Source: Paucibacter sp. KBW04
GTDB taxonomy: Bacteria; Pseudomonadota; Gammaproteobacteria; Burkholderiales; Burkholderiaceae_C
DNA: 64,000 bases
Direction: 5' to 3'
Assembly (NCBI RefSeq): GCF_003852425.1
Contig: NZ_QAJN01000006.1
Coordinates: forward strand, 95,492-159,491
In this document: in pieces, positions 38,177 through 46,022 of the stretch
Position numbering within the stretch: position 1 is the stretch's first letter
Layout: each line of letters starts with the position of its first letter
The notes under the pieces: generated by a model
Databases searched by the model: none
The model's input: the letters and a program-made list of their open reading frames with translations, nothing else
What the model was told of the DNA's origin: nothing
Program-made: the position numbers and the translations under genes

Positions 38177-41100
38177 ATGTCCAAGTCCAAGTCCAGGCAC
38201 CATGCGATCGCACACGCCCTCGCCCTGCTTTGCGGTGCCACCCTGCTCAGCGCTGGCCTGAGCACGCCAGCCCAGGCGCAGTCCAACGCCACGTCCACCA
38301 TCTACGGCGAGGTGCCGCCAGGCCCGGGCCAGAGCATCGTGCTGAAGAATCTGGCCACCGGCATCCAGCGCGTACTAACGCCAGATGCCAACGGCAAATT
38401 TCAAGCCACCTCCATGCCGCCGGGCCGCTACCAGATCCGCCTGATGCGCGGCGATGTGCTGGAGAAGAGCCTGGAGGTCGAGGCCTTGGTGGGCCAGGGC
38501 GTGGAGGCCAGCTTCAGCCAGATCGAGCGCCTGGACGCGGTGCAGGTGACGGGCCAGATCAAACGCATCGATGTGTCCAACACCAATAACGGTGTGGTGC
38601 TGACGGCCAAAGAGCTGATCGCCCTGCCCTTGAAACAGACGGTGGCCGACATCATCCAGCTGGCGCCAGGCACCAATCGCTACACCAACTCGCAGTACGG
38701 CAATGCCGCCAGCTTCGGTGGCTCCGGGGCCTCGGAGAACGCCTTCTACATCAATGGCTTCCCGGTCACCAATCTGCTGACCCAGGTGGGCGCTTCGGAG
38801 CTGCCCTTTGGCGCCATCGCCAATGCCCAAATCTTGTCGGGCGGCTATGGTGCCGAGTTCGGCCGCGCTACCGGCGGCGTGGTCAATATCACCACCAAGA
38901 GCGGCTCCAACAACTGGGAAGTGGGAGGCAAGCTCTTCTTCGCGCCCAATAGCTTGCGCGGAACGCCCGACAACAGCTACTACCCCAATACCGGCGCCAA
39001 CCCGCTGACCGACGGCAAGCTGCGCTACTTCAATGAGAAGAACAGCACCGACACCAAGGGCTATGGGCTCTACGCCGGGGGGCCGCTGATCAAGAACAAG
39101 CTGTTCGCCTTTGTGGCCCTGGAGCGCCAGCAGACCGACAGCGGCAGCATCTCGGCCACGCCCGATGTGCCCATCAACCCGGCCGGCTTCACCGAGAGCC
39201 GCAACACCGTGGACCGCGGCCTGTTGAAACTGGACTTTCACCTCAACGACGACCACCACTTCGAGTTCACCCGCATCCACGACGAGACGCGCGGCCAGAG
39301 CCGCTCCTTCGGCTTCAACTACAACACCATGGAGCGCGACTACGTCTACAAGAGTGGCCAGAGCACCGTCAACTGCTGCGGCGGCGGCTCGGCGCCGGGT
39401 GCCGACATCTCCATCCTCAAGTACACCGGCTATCTCACGGAGGACCTGACCGTCACCGCGCTCTACGGCGAGTCCGCCACCAAGCACACACGCCTGCCCG
39501 ATAGCTACGACCCCAATATCCATCACATCAGCAGCACGGCCGCGACCCGCGTGCCCGGTCTGGTCTACCCGCTGGACCCGCAGACCGTGGGCGGCACCCT
39601 GCCCGCAGCGGACCAGGGCGACAGCCAAAAGGTCTTCCGCCTGGACTTCGAGTACCGCCTGGGCAAGCACTCGCTGCGTGCCGGCATCGACCACATCAAG
39701 GTGAACTCGGTGGTGGGCGAAACCCAGGCCGGCGGCTCCGCCTTCAACTACGGCCGTTTGAACGACCCGAACAAAAAGTTGACCGGCTTCATCGAGTCAC
39801 CCGCCCAAGGAGGTGGTTACGGCGCCCAAGGCTATTACGTGGGCGAGAACGTGTTCTTCAATATCTCCAGGCCTAGCGGCACCCAATCGGCCCAGTACAT
39901 CCAGGACCGCTACCAGATCAGCGACAACATCTTGCTCGACCTGGGCCTGCGCAATGAGAGCTTCAACAACAAGAACACCGACGGCAAGGACATGATCTCG
40001 CAGAAGCAGCAGATCGCGCCGCGCCTGGGCGCCAGCTGGGACTTCCATGGCGACGGCTCGCTCAAGCTCTTTGCCAATGCGGGCCGCTACCACCTGCCGG
40101 TGCCCTCCAATCTGACCAGCAATCTGGGCGTGCCCCGCACCAACTACACGACCTACTACACCTACACCGGCGTGGACCCGATCACCGGCCTGCCCACAGG
40201 CTTGCATGCCATCAGCGACAAGGTCTCCATCAACGGGCAGTTTGGCCAGTCCGTCGATCCCAAGACGGCGGTGGCCGAGGGCATTCGCCCGCTCTACCAA
40301 GACGAGATGAGCCTGGGCTTTGAGAAAGCCTTCTCGCCCCGCCTGAACTTCGGCGCCTCCTTCAACTACCGCAGCCTGCGCAGCACCAATGACGACACCT
40401 GCGACGCCGGCATCATTGCGGACTGGGCCAAGAAGAACAATGTGGACTTCGACGCCAGCAAGTTCCCCGGCTTCTGCACCGTTATCAACCCCGGTGAAGC
40501 CAATCGCCTGTGGGTGGATCTGAAGGGCGACGGCAAGCTGGTGGCCATCGACCTCAGCGCGGCCGATATGGGCCTGCCCAAGGTCAAGCGCACCTATGCC
40601 GCGCTGAACCTCTTTTTGGAGCACCCTTTCCGCGACGGCTGGTACGGCAAGCTCAACTACACCTACTCGCGCAGCCAGGGCAATAGCGAGGGCCAGGTGG
40701 ACTCCATCGGCGGCGGTGATGTGGCCCTGACCACCAGTTCCGATCTGCGCTCGCTAATGCTCAACTCCGACGGCTATCTGCCCAATGACCACACCCATGT
40801 GATCAAGGCCTACGGCTTCTACCAGCTGACACCCGAGTGGATGCTGGGGGCCAATCTAAGCCTGACGTCGGGCAAGCCGCGCAACTGCCACGGCATGCTG
40901 CCCGCCAATGTGCCGGGCGACAACAGCTATGGCTCGGCCTATTGGTTTTGCGATGGCGTGGCAGCACCACGCGGCAGCATGGGACGCCTGCCCTGGCAAA
41001 AGCAGTTGGACATGAATCTGGCGTACTCACCTTCGCTCATCAAGGGCTTGAAGCTGCAGGTTGATGTCTTCAACGTCTTCGACGCGCGCACCGTCAGTGC

Positions 41101-41215
41101 CGTCAACGAGGTGCGCGAGGACGACAACGGCATCAGCAACACCTATCTCAGCATCAACGAGCGCCAGTCCCCGCGGGCCGCACGCCTGACGGCCAGCTAC
41201 CAGCACCAGTTCTGA
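38177..41215 (+). CDS. TonB-dependent receptor with carboxypeptidase-regulatory-like N-terminal domain
   Basis: A 1012-residue outer membrane protein of the Oar/SusC-like kind. Signal peptide to about residue 35 (AQAQS). It has a small beta-sandwich domain (IYGEVPPGPGQSIVLKNL to RYQIRLMRGD), then a plug with LPLKQTVADIIQLAPGTNRY and YGAEFGRATGGVVNITTKSG, and a long barrel. The last residues (RLTASYQHQF) end in Phe. Start at 38177 has AAGG upstream and a clean signal. It may move larger glycans. Which of the two receptors serves GalNAc is not resolved. Confidence 0.9.
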   Translation: MSKSKSRHHAIAHALALLCGATLLSAGLSTPAQAQSNATSTIYGEVPPGPGQSIVLKNLATGIQRVLTPDANGKFQATSMPPGRYQIRLMRGDVLEKSLEVEALVGQGVEASFSQIERLDAVQVTGQIKRIDVSNTNNGVVLTAKELIALPLKQTVADIIQLAPGTNRYTNSQYGNAASFGGSGASENAFYINGFPVTNLLTQVGASELPFGAIANAQILSGGYGAEFGRATGGVVNITTKSGSNNWEVGGKLFFAPNSLRGTPDNSYYPNTGANPLTDGKLRYFNEKNSTDTKGYGLYAGGPLIKNKLFAFVALERQQTDSGSISATPDVPINPAGFTESRNTVDRGLLKLDFHLNDDHHFEFTRIHDETRGQSRSFGFNYNTMERDYVYKSGQSTVNCCGGGSAPGADISILKYTGYLTEDLTVTALYGESATKHTRLPDSYDPNIHHISSTAATRVPGLVYPLDPQTVGGTLPAADQGDSQKVFRLDFEYRLGKHSLRAGIDHIKVNSVVGETQAGGSAFNYGRLNDPNKKLTGFIESPAQGGGYGAQGYYVGENVFFNISRPSGTQSAQYIQDRYQISDNILLDLGLRNESFNNKNTDGKDMISQKQQIAPRLGASWDFHGDGSLKLFANAGRYHLPVPSNLTSNLGVPRTNYTTYYTYTGVDPITGLPTGLHAISDKVSINGQFGQSVDPKTAVAEGIRPLYQDEMSLGFEKAFSPRLNFGASFNYRSLRSTNDDTCDAGIIADWAKKNNVDFDASKFPGFCTVINPGEANRLWVDLKGDGKLVAIDLSAADMGLPKVKRTYAALNLFLEHPFRDGWYGKLNYTYSRSQGNSEGQVDSIGGGDVALTTSSDLRSLMLNSDGYLPNDHTHVIKAYGFYQLTPEWMLGANLSLTSGKPRNCHGMLPANVPGDNSYGSAYWFCDGVAAPRGSMGRLPWQKQLDMNLAYSPSLIKGLKLQVDVFNVFDARTVSAVNEVREDDNGISNTYLSINERQSPRAARLTASYQHQF

Positions 41216-41313
41216 ACGAAGTCCGGGGCCCGGTTTCCCCATGCCTCCATGGCCTCATGCCCGCCGGGGCTGGCAGCAGGCTTGTCGTTTCACTGAAAGA
41301 GAAGGAAATTGCC

Positions 41314-42642
41314 ATGCATGAATTTCGATTTCATCGCCCACTCAAGCACCTGGCTTTGAGCCTGGCCCTGAGCGCATCGCTGGGCCTAATGGGCATCAGC
41401 AGCGCGCTTGCCGCGCCGGCAGCAGCAGCATCAACGGCAGCAGCCTCAAAGGCCACGGCACCGGTCGTCGCCCTCTCGGGCAATGCCTTCATCACCCAGT
41501 CCGCCGCCGATGCGCCCGAATGGATCGATGGTGCCCAGGGCTTGATGGATTGGAGCGATCCCAACACCGTCATCAGCACTTATGTGCGAGTCGCCCAGGC
41601 CGGCAAGTTCAATATCACCCTGCGCGGCAGCGCGCCACCCGGCAGCCTCAGCGATGTGAAGGTCACGGCCTTGGGCAAGAGCTTCAAGATACGCATGAAC
41701 TCGGGCGCTACTCAGTTCAGCAGCCTGGCCACGGTGGACGTCACCGCACCCGGCTATGTGCGCATCGATGTGCAAGGCCTGAACCGGACCGGCCCGCAGT
41801 TCGGCACCCTCACCGACATCGTCTTGAACGGCACGGCCACGCCGGGTCTGATCTACGCCAATGACCCCAGCAATTTCTACTGGTCGCGGCGCGGGCCCTC
41901 GGTGCATCTGGGCTTCAATGTGCCGAGCAATACCGAGTATTTCTACAGCGAGTTGACCGTGCCGCAGGGCGAAGACACGCTCGGTTCCTACTACATGACC
42001 AACGGCAATTCTGAGAGCTATATGGGCATCCAGGTCAACGCGCCGGATGAGCGTTGGGTGCTGTTCTCGGTCTGGGATCCGGCCTCGGGCGCCACCCGTC
42101 TGGTCAGCAAGGGGCCTGATGTCATCGTCAACAACTTCGGCGGGGAAGGCACCGGCGGCCAGTCCCATTTGGTCTACCCCTGGGTGGCTGGCAATACCTA
42201 TAAATTCATCACCCGCGTGCGGCCCGATGGCCTGGGCGCCACCAACTACTCCGCCTGGTTCTTCGCCCCCGAAGACGGCCGCTGGCACTTCATCGCCACC
42301 TGGCATCGGGAGAACACCACAACCTGGATGAAGGGGGTTTACTCCTTTGTGGAGAACTTCAATGTGGACAAAGGCTATCTGGGCCACCGTGCGCTGTTTG
42401 GTCAGCAATGGGCGGTGAGCAGCAGCGGCGTCTGGACCGAGATCAACAAGGCCTGGTACGACACCGACCCCACCGGCGACAACAAGCAACGCATGGACTT
42501 CGCCGGTGGCCTGGACGCCGGCAGCGGGCAGTTCTTCTTGCGCATGGGCGGCTTCTTCAACGAGACCGTGCCCTCACACCAAAACTTCATCCGCCCACTG
42601 ACAGGCCGCAAGCCCACGGTGGATCTGAACACCCTGCCATGA
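41314..42642 (+). CDS. Exported DUF5077-DUF3472 protein
   Basis: A 442-residue secreted protein. Signal peptide to about residue 35, then an Ala/Ser-rich linker. The first domain (LSGNAFITQSA to TDIVLNGTAT, about 50-190) fits DUF5077. The second (NFYWSRRGPSVHLGFNVP to the end) fits DUF3472, with many aromatic and Gly residues as in carbohydrate-binding or hydrolytic beta proteins. No function is established that I know of. GAGAAGGAA precedes the ATG. Its place between a receptor and a GH109 enzyme suggests glycan binding or processing (inference). Confidence 0.78.
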   Translation: MHEFRFHRPLKHLALSLALSASLGLMGISSALAAPAAAASTAAASKATAPVVALSGNAFITQSAADAPEWIDGAQGLMDWSDPNTVISTYVRVAQAGKFNITLRGSAPPGSLSDVKVTALGKSFKIRMNSGATQFSSLATVDVTAPGYVRIDVQGLNRTGPQFGTLTDIVLNGTATPGLIYANDPSNFYWSRRGPSVHLGFNVPSNTEYFYSELTVPQGEDTLGSYYMTNGNSESYMGIQVNAPDERWVLFSVWDPASGATRLVSKGPDVIVNNFGGEGTGGQSHLVYPWVAGNTYKFITRVRPDGLGATNYSAWFFAPEDGRWHFIATWHRENTTTWMKGVYSFVENFNVDKGYLGHRALFGQQWAVSSSGVWTEINKAWYDTDPTGDNKQRMDFAGGLDAGSGQFFLRMGGFFNETVPSHQNFIRPLTGRKPTVDLNTLP

Positions 42643-42679
42643 GCTTGCGCCCCACCACTCTTGCCTCTTGGAGATCGAT

Positions 42680-43261
42680 ATGAAAACTCTTGTCAATTCA
42701 CGCTTCAGCGCCGCGCTGGGTGGCCTGACCCTGCTCCTGGCTGCGGCCAGCACGAACGTCCAGGCCGCGAGCCTGCTCATCGATGTCTCCGGCATCGCCA
42801 GCCGGGATCTGCTGGGTTCCGGCGCCAACACCGTGCTGAGCTTCAATATCGGCGCCGGCAGCCATGTGACCGGCCTGAGCTGGGACCTCACGCTGCAGGC
42901 GACGAACCCGAGTTGGTTGTCCGAGATGCAGCTGAGCTTCTCGGGCTCGGACGCCACCGGCCCTGGCGTGCTTTTCACCCCAGGCTTGGGCAGCGATCAA
43001 TCGGGCACGGCACAGTTCAGCGGGCAGTCCGACTGGAGGGTGCAGGGCCTGGACTTCAGCGTCGGTGCCGACGGCGTGCTACGCCTGGAATTCAGCGAGG
43101 CCGCCTCGGACGGCTTGGCGCCAGACGGCCTCTGGAAGTCCGGCCGGCTAAGCCTGGACTATGCGACCGCCGCGGTCCCGGAGCCCGCCAGCTATGGCCT
43201 GATGGGCTTGGGGCTGGTGCTGCTCCTGGGCACGCAGAAGCGCCGAGCAAGCAAGGGATGA
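42680..43261 (+). CDS. PEP-CTERM sorting domain protein
   Basis: A 193-residue exported protein. Signal peptide to about residue 30, a beta-rich middle without Cys, then the sorting signal VPEPASYGLMGLGLVLLLG followed by a basic QKRR tail. The signal predicts processing by an exosortase, which would be encoded elsewhere. GGAG 7 nt before the ATG. It is encoded within the GalNAc locus; a role in surface display or biofilm is possible but unproven. Confidence 0.87.
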   Translation: MKTLVNSRFSAALGGLTLLLAAASTNVQAASLLIDVSGIASRDLLGSGANTVLSFNIGAGSHVTGLSWDLTLQATNPSWLSEMQLSFSGSDATGPGVLFTPGLGSDQSGTAQFSGQSDWRVQGLDFSVGADGVLRLEFSEAASDGLAPDGLWKSGRLSLDYATAAVPEPASYGLMGLGLVLLLGTQKRRASKG

Positions 43262-43332
43262 GCGCGCACGGTATGAGCACGCCTGTGGGGGAATCCTCTT
43301 CCGCAGGCGCGCCCCAGGCTTGAGAATCCAGA

Positions 43333-43362
43333 GCCGGGCGCAGGCATCTGCCAGCGCCCGGC
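43333..43362. other. Strong stem-loop after the PEP-CTERM gene
   Basis: GCCGGGCGC (43333-43341) and GCGCCCGGC (43354-43362) form a perfect 9-bp stem; after an A-A mismatch the loop pairs further as GGCA/TGCC. No T-run follows, so it may stabilise or end the mRNA in another way. It lies 72 bp after the stop codon. The rest of 43262-43461 shows nothing else. Confidence 0.5.
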
Positions 43363-43461
43363 CTTCGGCGGCTCCTGCCACTCTCGTTCTCCAACAGGCC
43401 CTTTTTGAGCGCCCCGCCAGGCGCCAACCCAAGTCCACTGGACTTGCACCTTTGAATCAAG

Positions 43462-44835
43462 ATGATGAAACGTAGAAGCTTTCTTTCTTCCGGTGCCGCA
43501 CTGGGCACGCTCGCAACGCTGAGCAGCACGGGCCTGAGCCGCCCCGCTTTTGCCGCCGGCCGTACCCGCCTGCGCCTGGGCATGATAGGCACCGGCATGC
43601 GGGGTCAGGTCTTGCTACGCGAGCTGCTGCGTCGCGAAGATGTGGAAGTGGTCGCCCTGTGCGATATCGAGCCCATCATGCTGGGTCGGGCCATGGCCAT
43701 GGTCGAGAAGGCCGGCAAGGCCAAGCCGCAGGCCTATGGCGAGTCGGGCGACAAGCTCGCCTACCGCAAGCTGCTGGAGCAAAAAGGCCTGGACGGCGTC
43801 ATCATCGCCACCCCCTGGGAGCTGCATACGCCCATGGCGATTGATGCGATGAATGCCAAGGTGGCGGTGGGTTGCGAGGTGGTGGCCGGCATCACCTTAC
43901 AAGACCACTGGGATGTGCTGCGCACCCAGCAACGCACCGGCACGCCTTACATGCTGCTGGAAAACGTCTGCTATCGCCGCGACGTGATGGCCGTGCTGCA
44001 GATGGTGCGCGCCGGCATGTTCGGCGAGTTGGTCCATCTGCAAGGCGGCTACCAACACGATTTGCGCGCGGTGAAGTTCAACTCGGGCGACCCGAGCAAG
44101 CCCTATGGCGGCGGCGTGGAAATCGGCGACAAGGCGTGGTCGGAGGCGCGCTGGCGCACCGAGCATTCGGTGCAACGCAATGGCGAGCTTTACCCCAGCC
44201 ACGGCATCGGCCCTTGCGCGATGTTCACCAATATCCACCGCGGCAACCGCTTCACCCACATCAATGCCTTCGCCAGCAAGGCCCGCGGCCTGCAAGACTA
44301 TGTGGGCAAGAAGATGGGGGCCAAGGATCACCCCAATGCCAAGCTCAAGTACAAGCTGGGCGATGTGGTCACCACCACCCTGGCCTGCGAAAACGGCGAA
44401 ACCATTTTGCTGCAGCACGACACCTCGCTGCCCCGGCCCTATTCCCTGGGCTTCCGGGTGCAGGGCACGGATGGCCTGTGGATGGACCTCAACCACTCGG
44501 TGCATATCGAGGGCATCAGCAAGCCCCACCAGTGGGAAGACTTCCAGGCCTATCAGGACAAATTCGACCACCCGCTGTGGAAGAAGTACGCCGCAGCCGC
44601 CGAGGGCGCGGGCCACGGCGGCATGGACTTTTTCGTCATCCACGCCTTTGTCGAAGCCTTGAAGGCCGAAGCCCCCATGCCCATCGATGTGTACGACGCC
44701 GTGGCCTGGAGCGCCATCACGCCGCTGTCGGAGCAGTCCATCGCCGAAGGCTTCAAGACCTTGGCCTTCCCCGACTTCACCGAAGGCCTGTGGAAGAGCC
44801 GCAAGCCCATCTTCGCCTTTGGGGACAGTTACTGA
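43462..44835 (+). CDS. GH109 alpha-N-acetylgalactosaminidase, Tat-exported
   Basis: A 457-residue protein of the GFO/IDH/MocA-like GH109 family, which cleaves alpha-GalNAc using bound NAD. Twin-arginine leader RRSFLSSGAALG. The Rossmann motif is GMIGTGMRG (about 40-48), followed by VVALCDIEP. Other family parts are YPSHGIGPCAMF, HRGNRFTHINAFAS, GGMDFFVIHAFVEALK and MPIDVYDAVAWS. GH109 members such as the Elizabethkingia enzyme remove the blood group A sugar. A second ATG directly follows the first, so the start is uncertain by one codon. This is a second alpha-GalNAc-ase family in the same locus. The 178 bp after it hold no further gene. Confidence 0.88.
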   Translation: MMKRRSFLSSGAALGTLATLSSTGLSRPAFAAGRTRLRLGMIGTGMRGQVLLRELLRREDVEVVALCDIEPIMLGRAMAMVEKAGKAKPQAYGESGDKLAYRKLLEQKGLDGVIIATPWELHTPMAIDAMNAKVAVGCEVVAGITLQDHWDVLRTQQRTGTPYMLLENVCYRRDVMAVLQMVRAGMFGELVHLQGGYQHDLRAVKFNSGDPSKPYGGGVEIGDKAWSEARWRTEHSVQRNGELYPSHGIGPCAMFTNIHRGNRFTHINAFASKARGLQDYVGKKMGAKDHPNAKLKYKLGDVVTTTLACENGETILLQHDTSLPRPYSLGFRVQGTDGLWMDLNHSVHIEGISKPHQWEDFQAYQDKFDHPLWKKYAAAAEGAGHGGMDFFVIHAFVEALKAEAPMPIDVYDAVAWSAITPLSEQSIAEGFKTLAFPDFTEGLWKSRKPIFAFGDSY

Positions 44836-45013
44836 GGCCTGGCGCGATGCACGCGGACGGGCAGCGCTGGCGCGAACCAGCCGGCAACGCCCATCCGCCG
44901 ATAGCCCCGCACATGCCCGCACTTTGACGGGCTGTCGCAAGCCGGGAGCATGGCTGAGCCTGAAGTCCTAATCTGGGGGCATCGACATCACCCATGCCTC
45001 AGGCAGGCTCGCC

Positions 45014-45583
45014 ATGACCACTCAAGCCCGCAGATCCTTACGACTACCCACCCTGCTCTTCAGCCTGCTCTCCGCTACCCTGGCTCTGAGCCACGCGGCA
45101 TCCGCTGCCGAGAGCAAGACGGAAGGGCTGAACCTGGGGCTGGAACTCCGCGCCTCCACCGACAGCGCGGACATAGGACTGCCGATTTACCCCGGCGCGA
45201 TCCAACGCAAAGAGCAGGGTGAGGAAAACAAAGGCCTGGCCATGGGGTTCTGGTCGAATAGCTTTGGTTTCAAGCTTGCGGTGCAAAAGTACAGCAGCAA
45301 GGACTCGGTCGACGCCATTGCACGCGTCTACCTTGATGCCATGAGCGCCTACGGTAAGCCACTGGTTTGCGAAGGGAAGAAGGGGAGTGCCGAGGCGGTC
45401 AGCAAAGGTGGCGAGATGACGGCCAGCAAAAAGGACAAGCCCCTGAACTGCGAGGACTCCAGCCCCAAACCAGGCGGCCGACTGTTCAAGGTCGGCACGG
45501 AGAATCAACAGCGAGCGGTGTCGATCTACCCCGTGGGCGAGCGCGTCTTCATTGACCTCGTGCGAATCGACATCAAGCACTAA
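45014..45583 (+). CDS. Exported protein of unknown function
   Basis: A 189-residue protein with a signal peptide (ending near SAAES) and a soluble domain with LPIYPGA and the helical stretch VDAIARVYLDAMSAYGKP. Two Cys residues (about 119 and 142) could pair. I do not recognise the family. It is followed by a strong terminator that also serves the convergent tRNA genes. No link to the GalNAc locus is evident beyond position. Confidence 0.7.
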   Translation: MTTQARRSLRLPTLLFSLLSATLALSHAASAAESKTEGLNLGLELRASTDSADIGLPIYPGAIQRKEQGEENKGLAMGFWSNSFGFKLAVQKYSSKDSVDAIARVYLDAMSAYGKPLVCEGKKGSAEAVSKGGEMTASKKDKPLNCEDSSPKPGGRLFKVGTENQQRAVSIYPVGERVFIDLVRIDIKH

Positions 45584-45617
45584 AAGCCACGCGATCAGAA
45601 TGAGGACCTACAACGCA

Positions 45618-45644
45618 AAAAGCCGACCCTAGGGATCGGCTTTT
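45618..45644. terminator. Bidirectional intrinsic terminator
   Basis: AAAAGCCGA (45618-45626) pairs with TCGGCTTTT (45636-45644), with a self-complementary CCCTAGGG in the loop. A-run on one side and T-run on the other make it work in both directions, ending the gene at 45014-45583 and the leftward initiator tRNA genes. Confidence 0.85.
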
Positions 45645-45683
45645 CTTTGGCGCCCAAAACAAACCCGTGGGTGTTTTGAAAAT

Positions 45684-45760
<77 letters not shown>

Positions 45761-45781
45761 ACTGATTGTTATCAGAAGCGA

Positions 45782-45815
45782 AAGCCGCCCAAATGCTCAT
45801 CAAAGCTGGCGGCTT
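45782..45815. other. Stem-loop between the two initiator tRNA genes
   Basis: AAGCCGCC (45782-45789) pairs with GGCGGCTT (45808-45815). On the minus strand it lies between the two tRNA genes and could end or punctuate processing of the first; the following TTTCGCTTCT is only partly T-rich. Confidence 0.4.
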
Positions 45816-45907
45816 GCGTTCTACAAGTCTTATCGACTTGCTCGGCGTTCTTGCAAACGCCTTGTATTCACTTGCATCCGGCCACTGGCATGACCGAACA
45901 AAATTCT

Positions 45908-45984
<77 letters not shown>

Positions 45985-45996
45985 ACTGAAGCTAGC

Positions 45997-46002
45997 AGTA
46001 TA
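45997..46002 (-). promoter_or_regulatory. Putative -10 box of the initiator tRNA genes
   Basis: TATACT on the minus strand, 12 bp upstream of the mature tRNA 5' end and 20 bp past the dsbD stop codon. A -35 element at the right spacing (TAACGC or CTAACG) is weak. Confidence 0.45.
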
Positions 46003-46022
46003 GCGCACTTTTATGCAAAGCG

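Noticed and set aside
22121..44835. Arabinose utilisation as the role of the leftward operon
   Set aside because: The transporter resembles AraFGH, but no arabinose catabolic gene is present, while AgaS, AgaZ, AgaR, a deacetylase and a ROK kinase all point to GalNAc.
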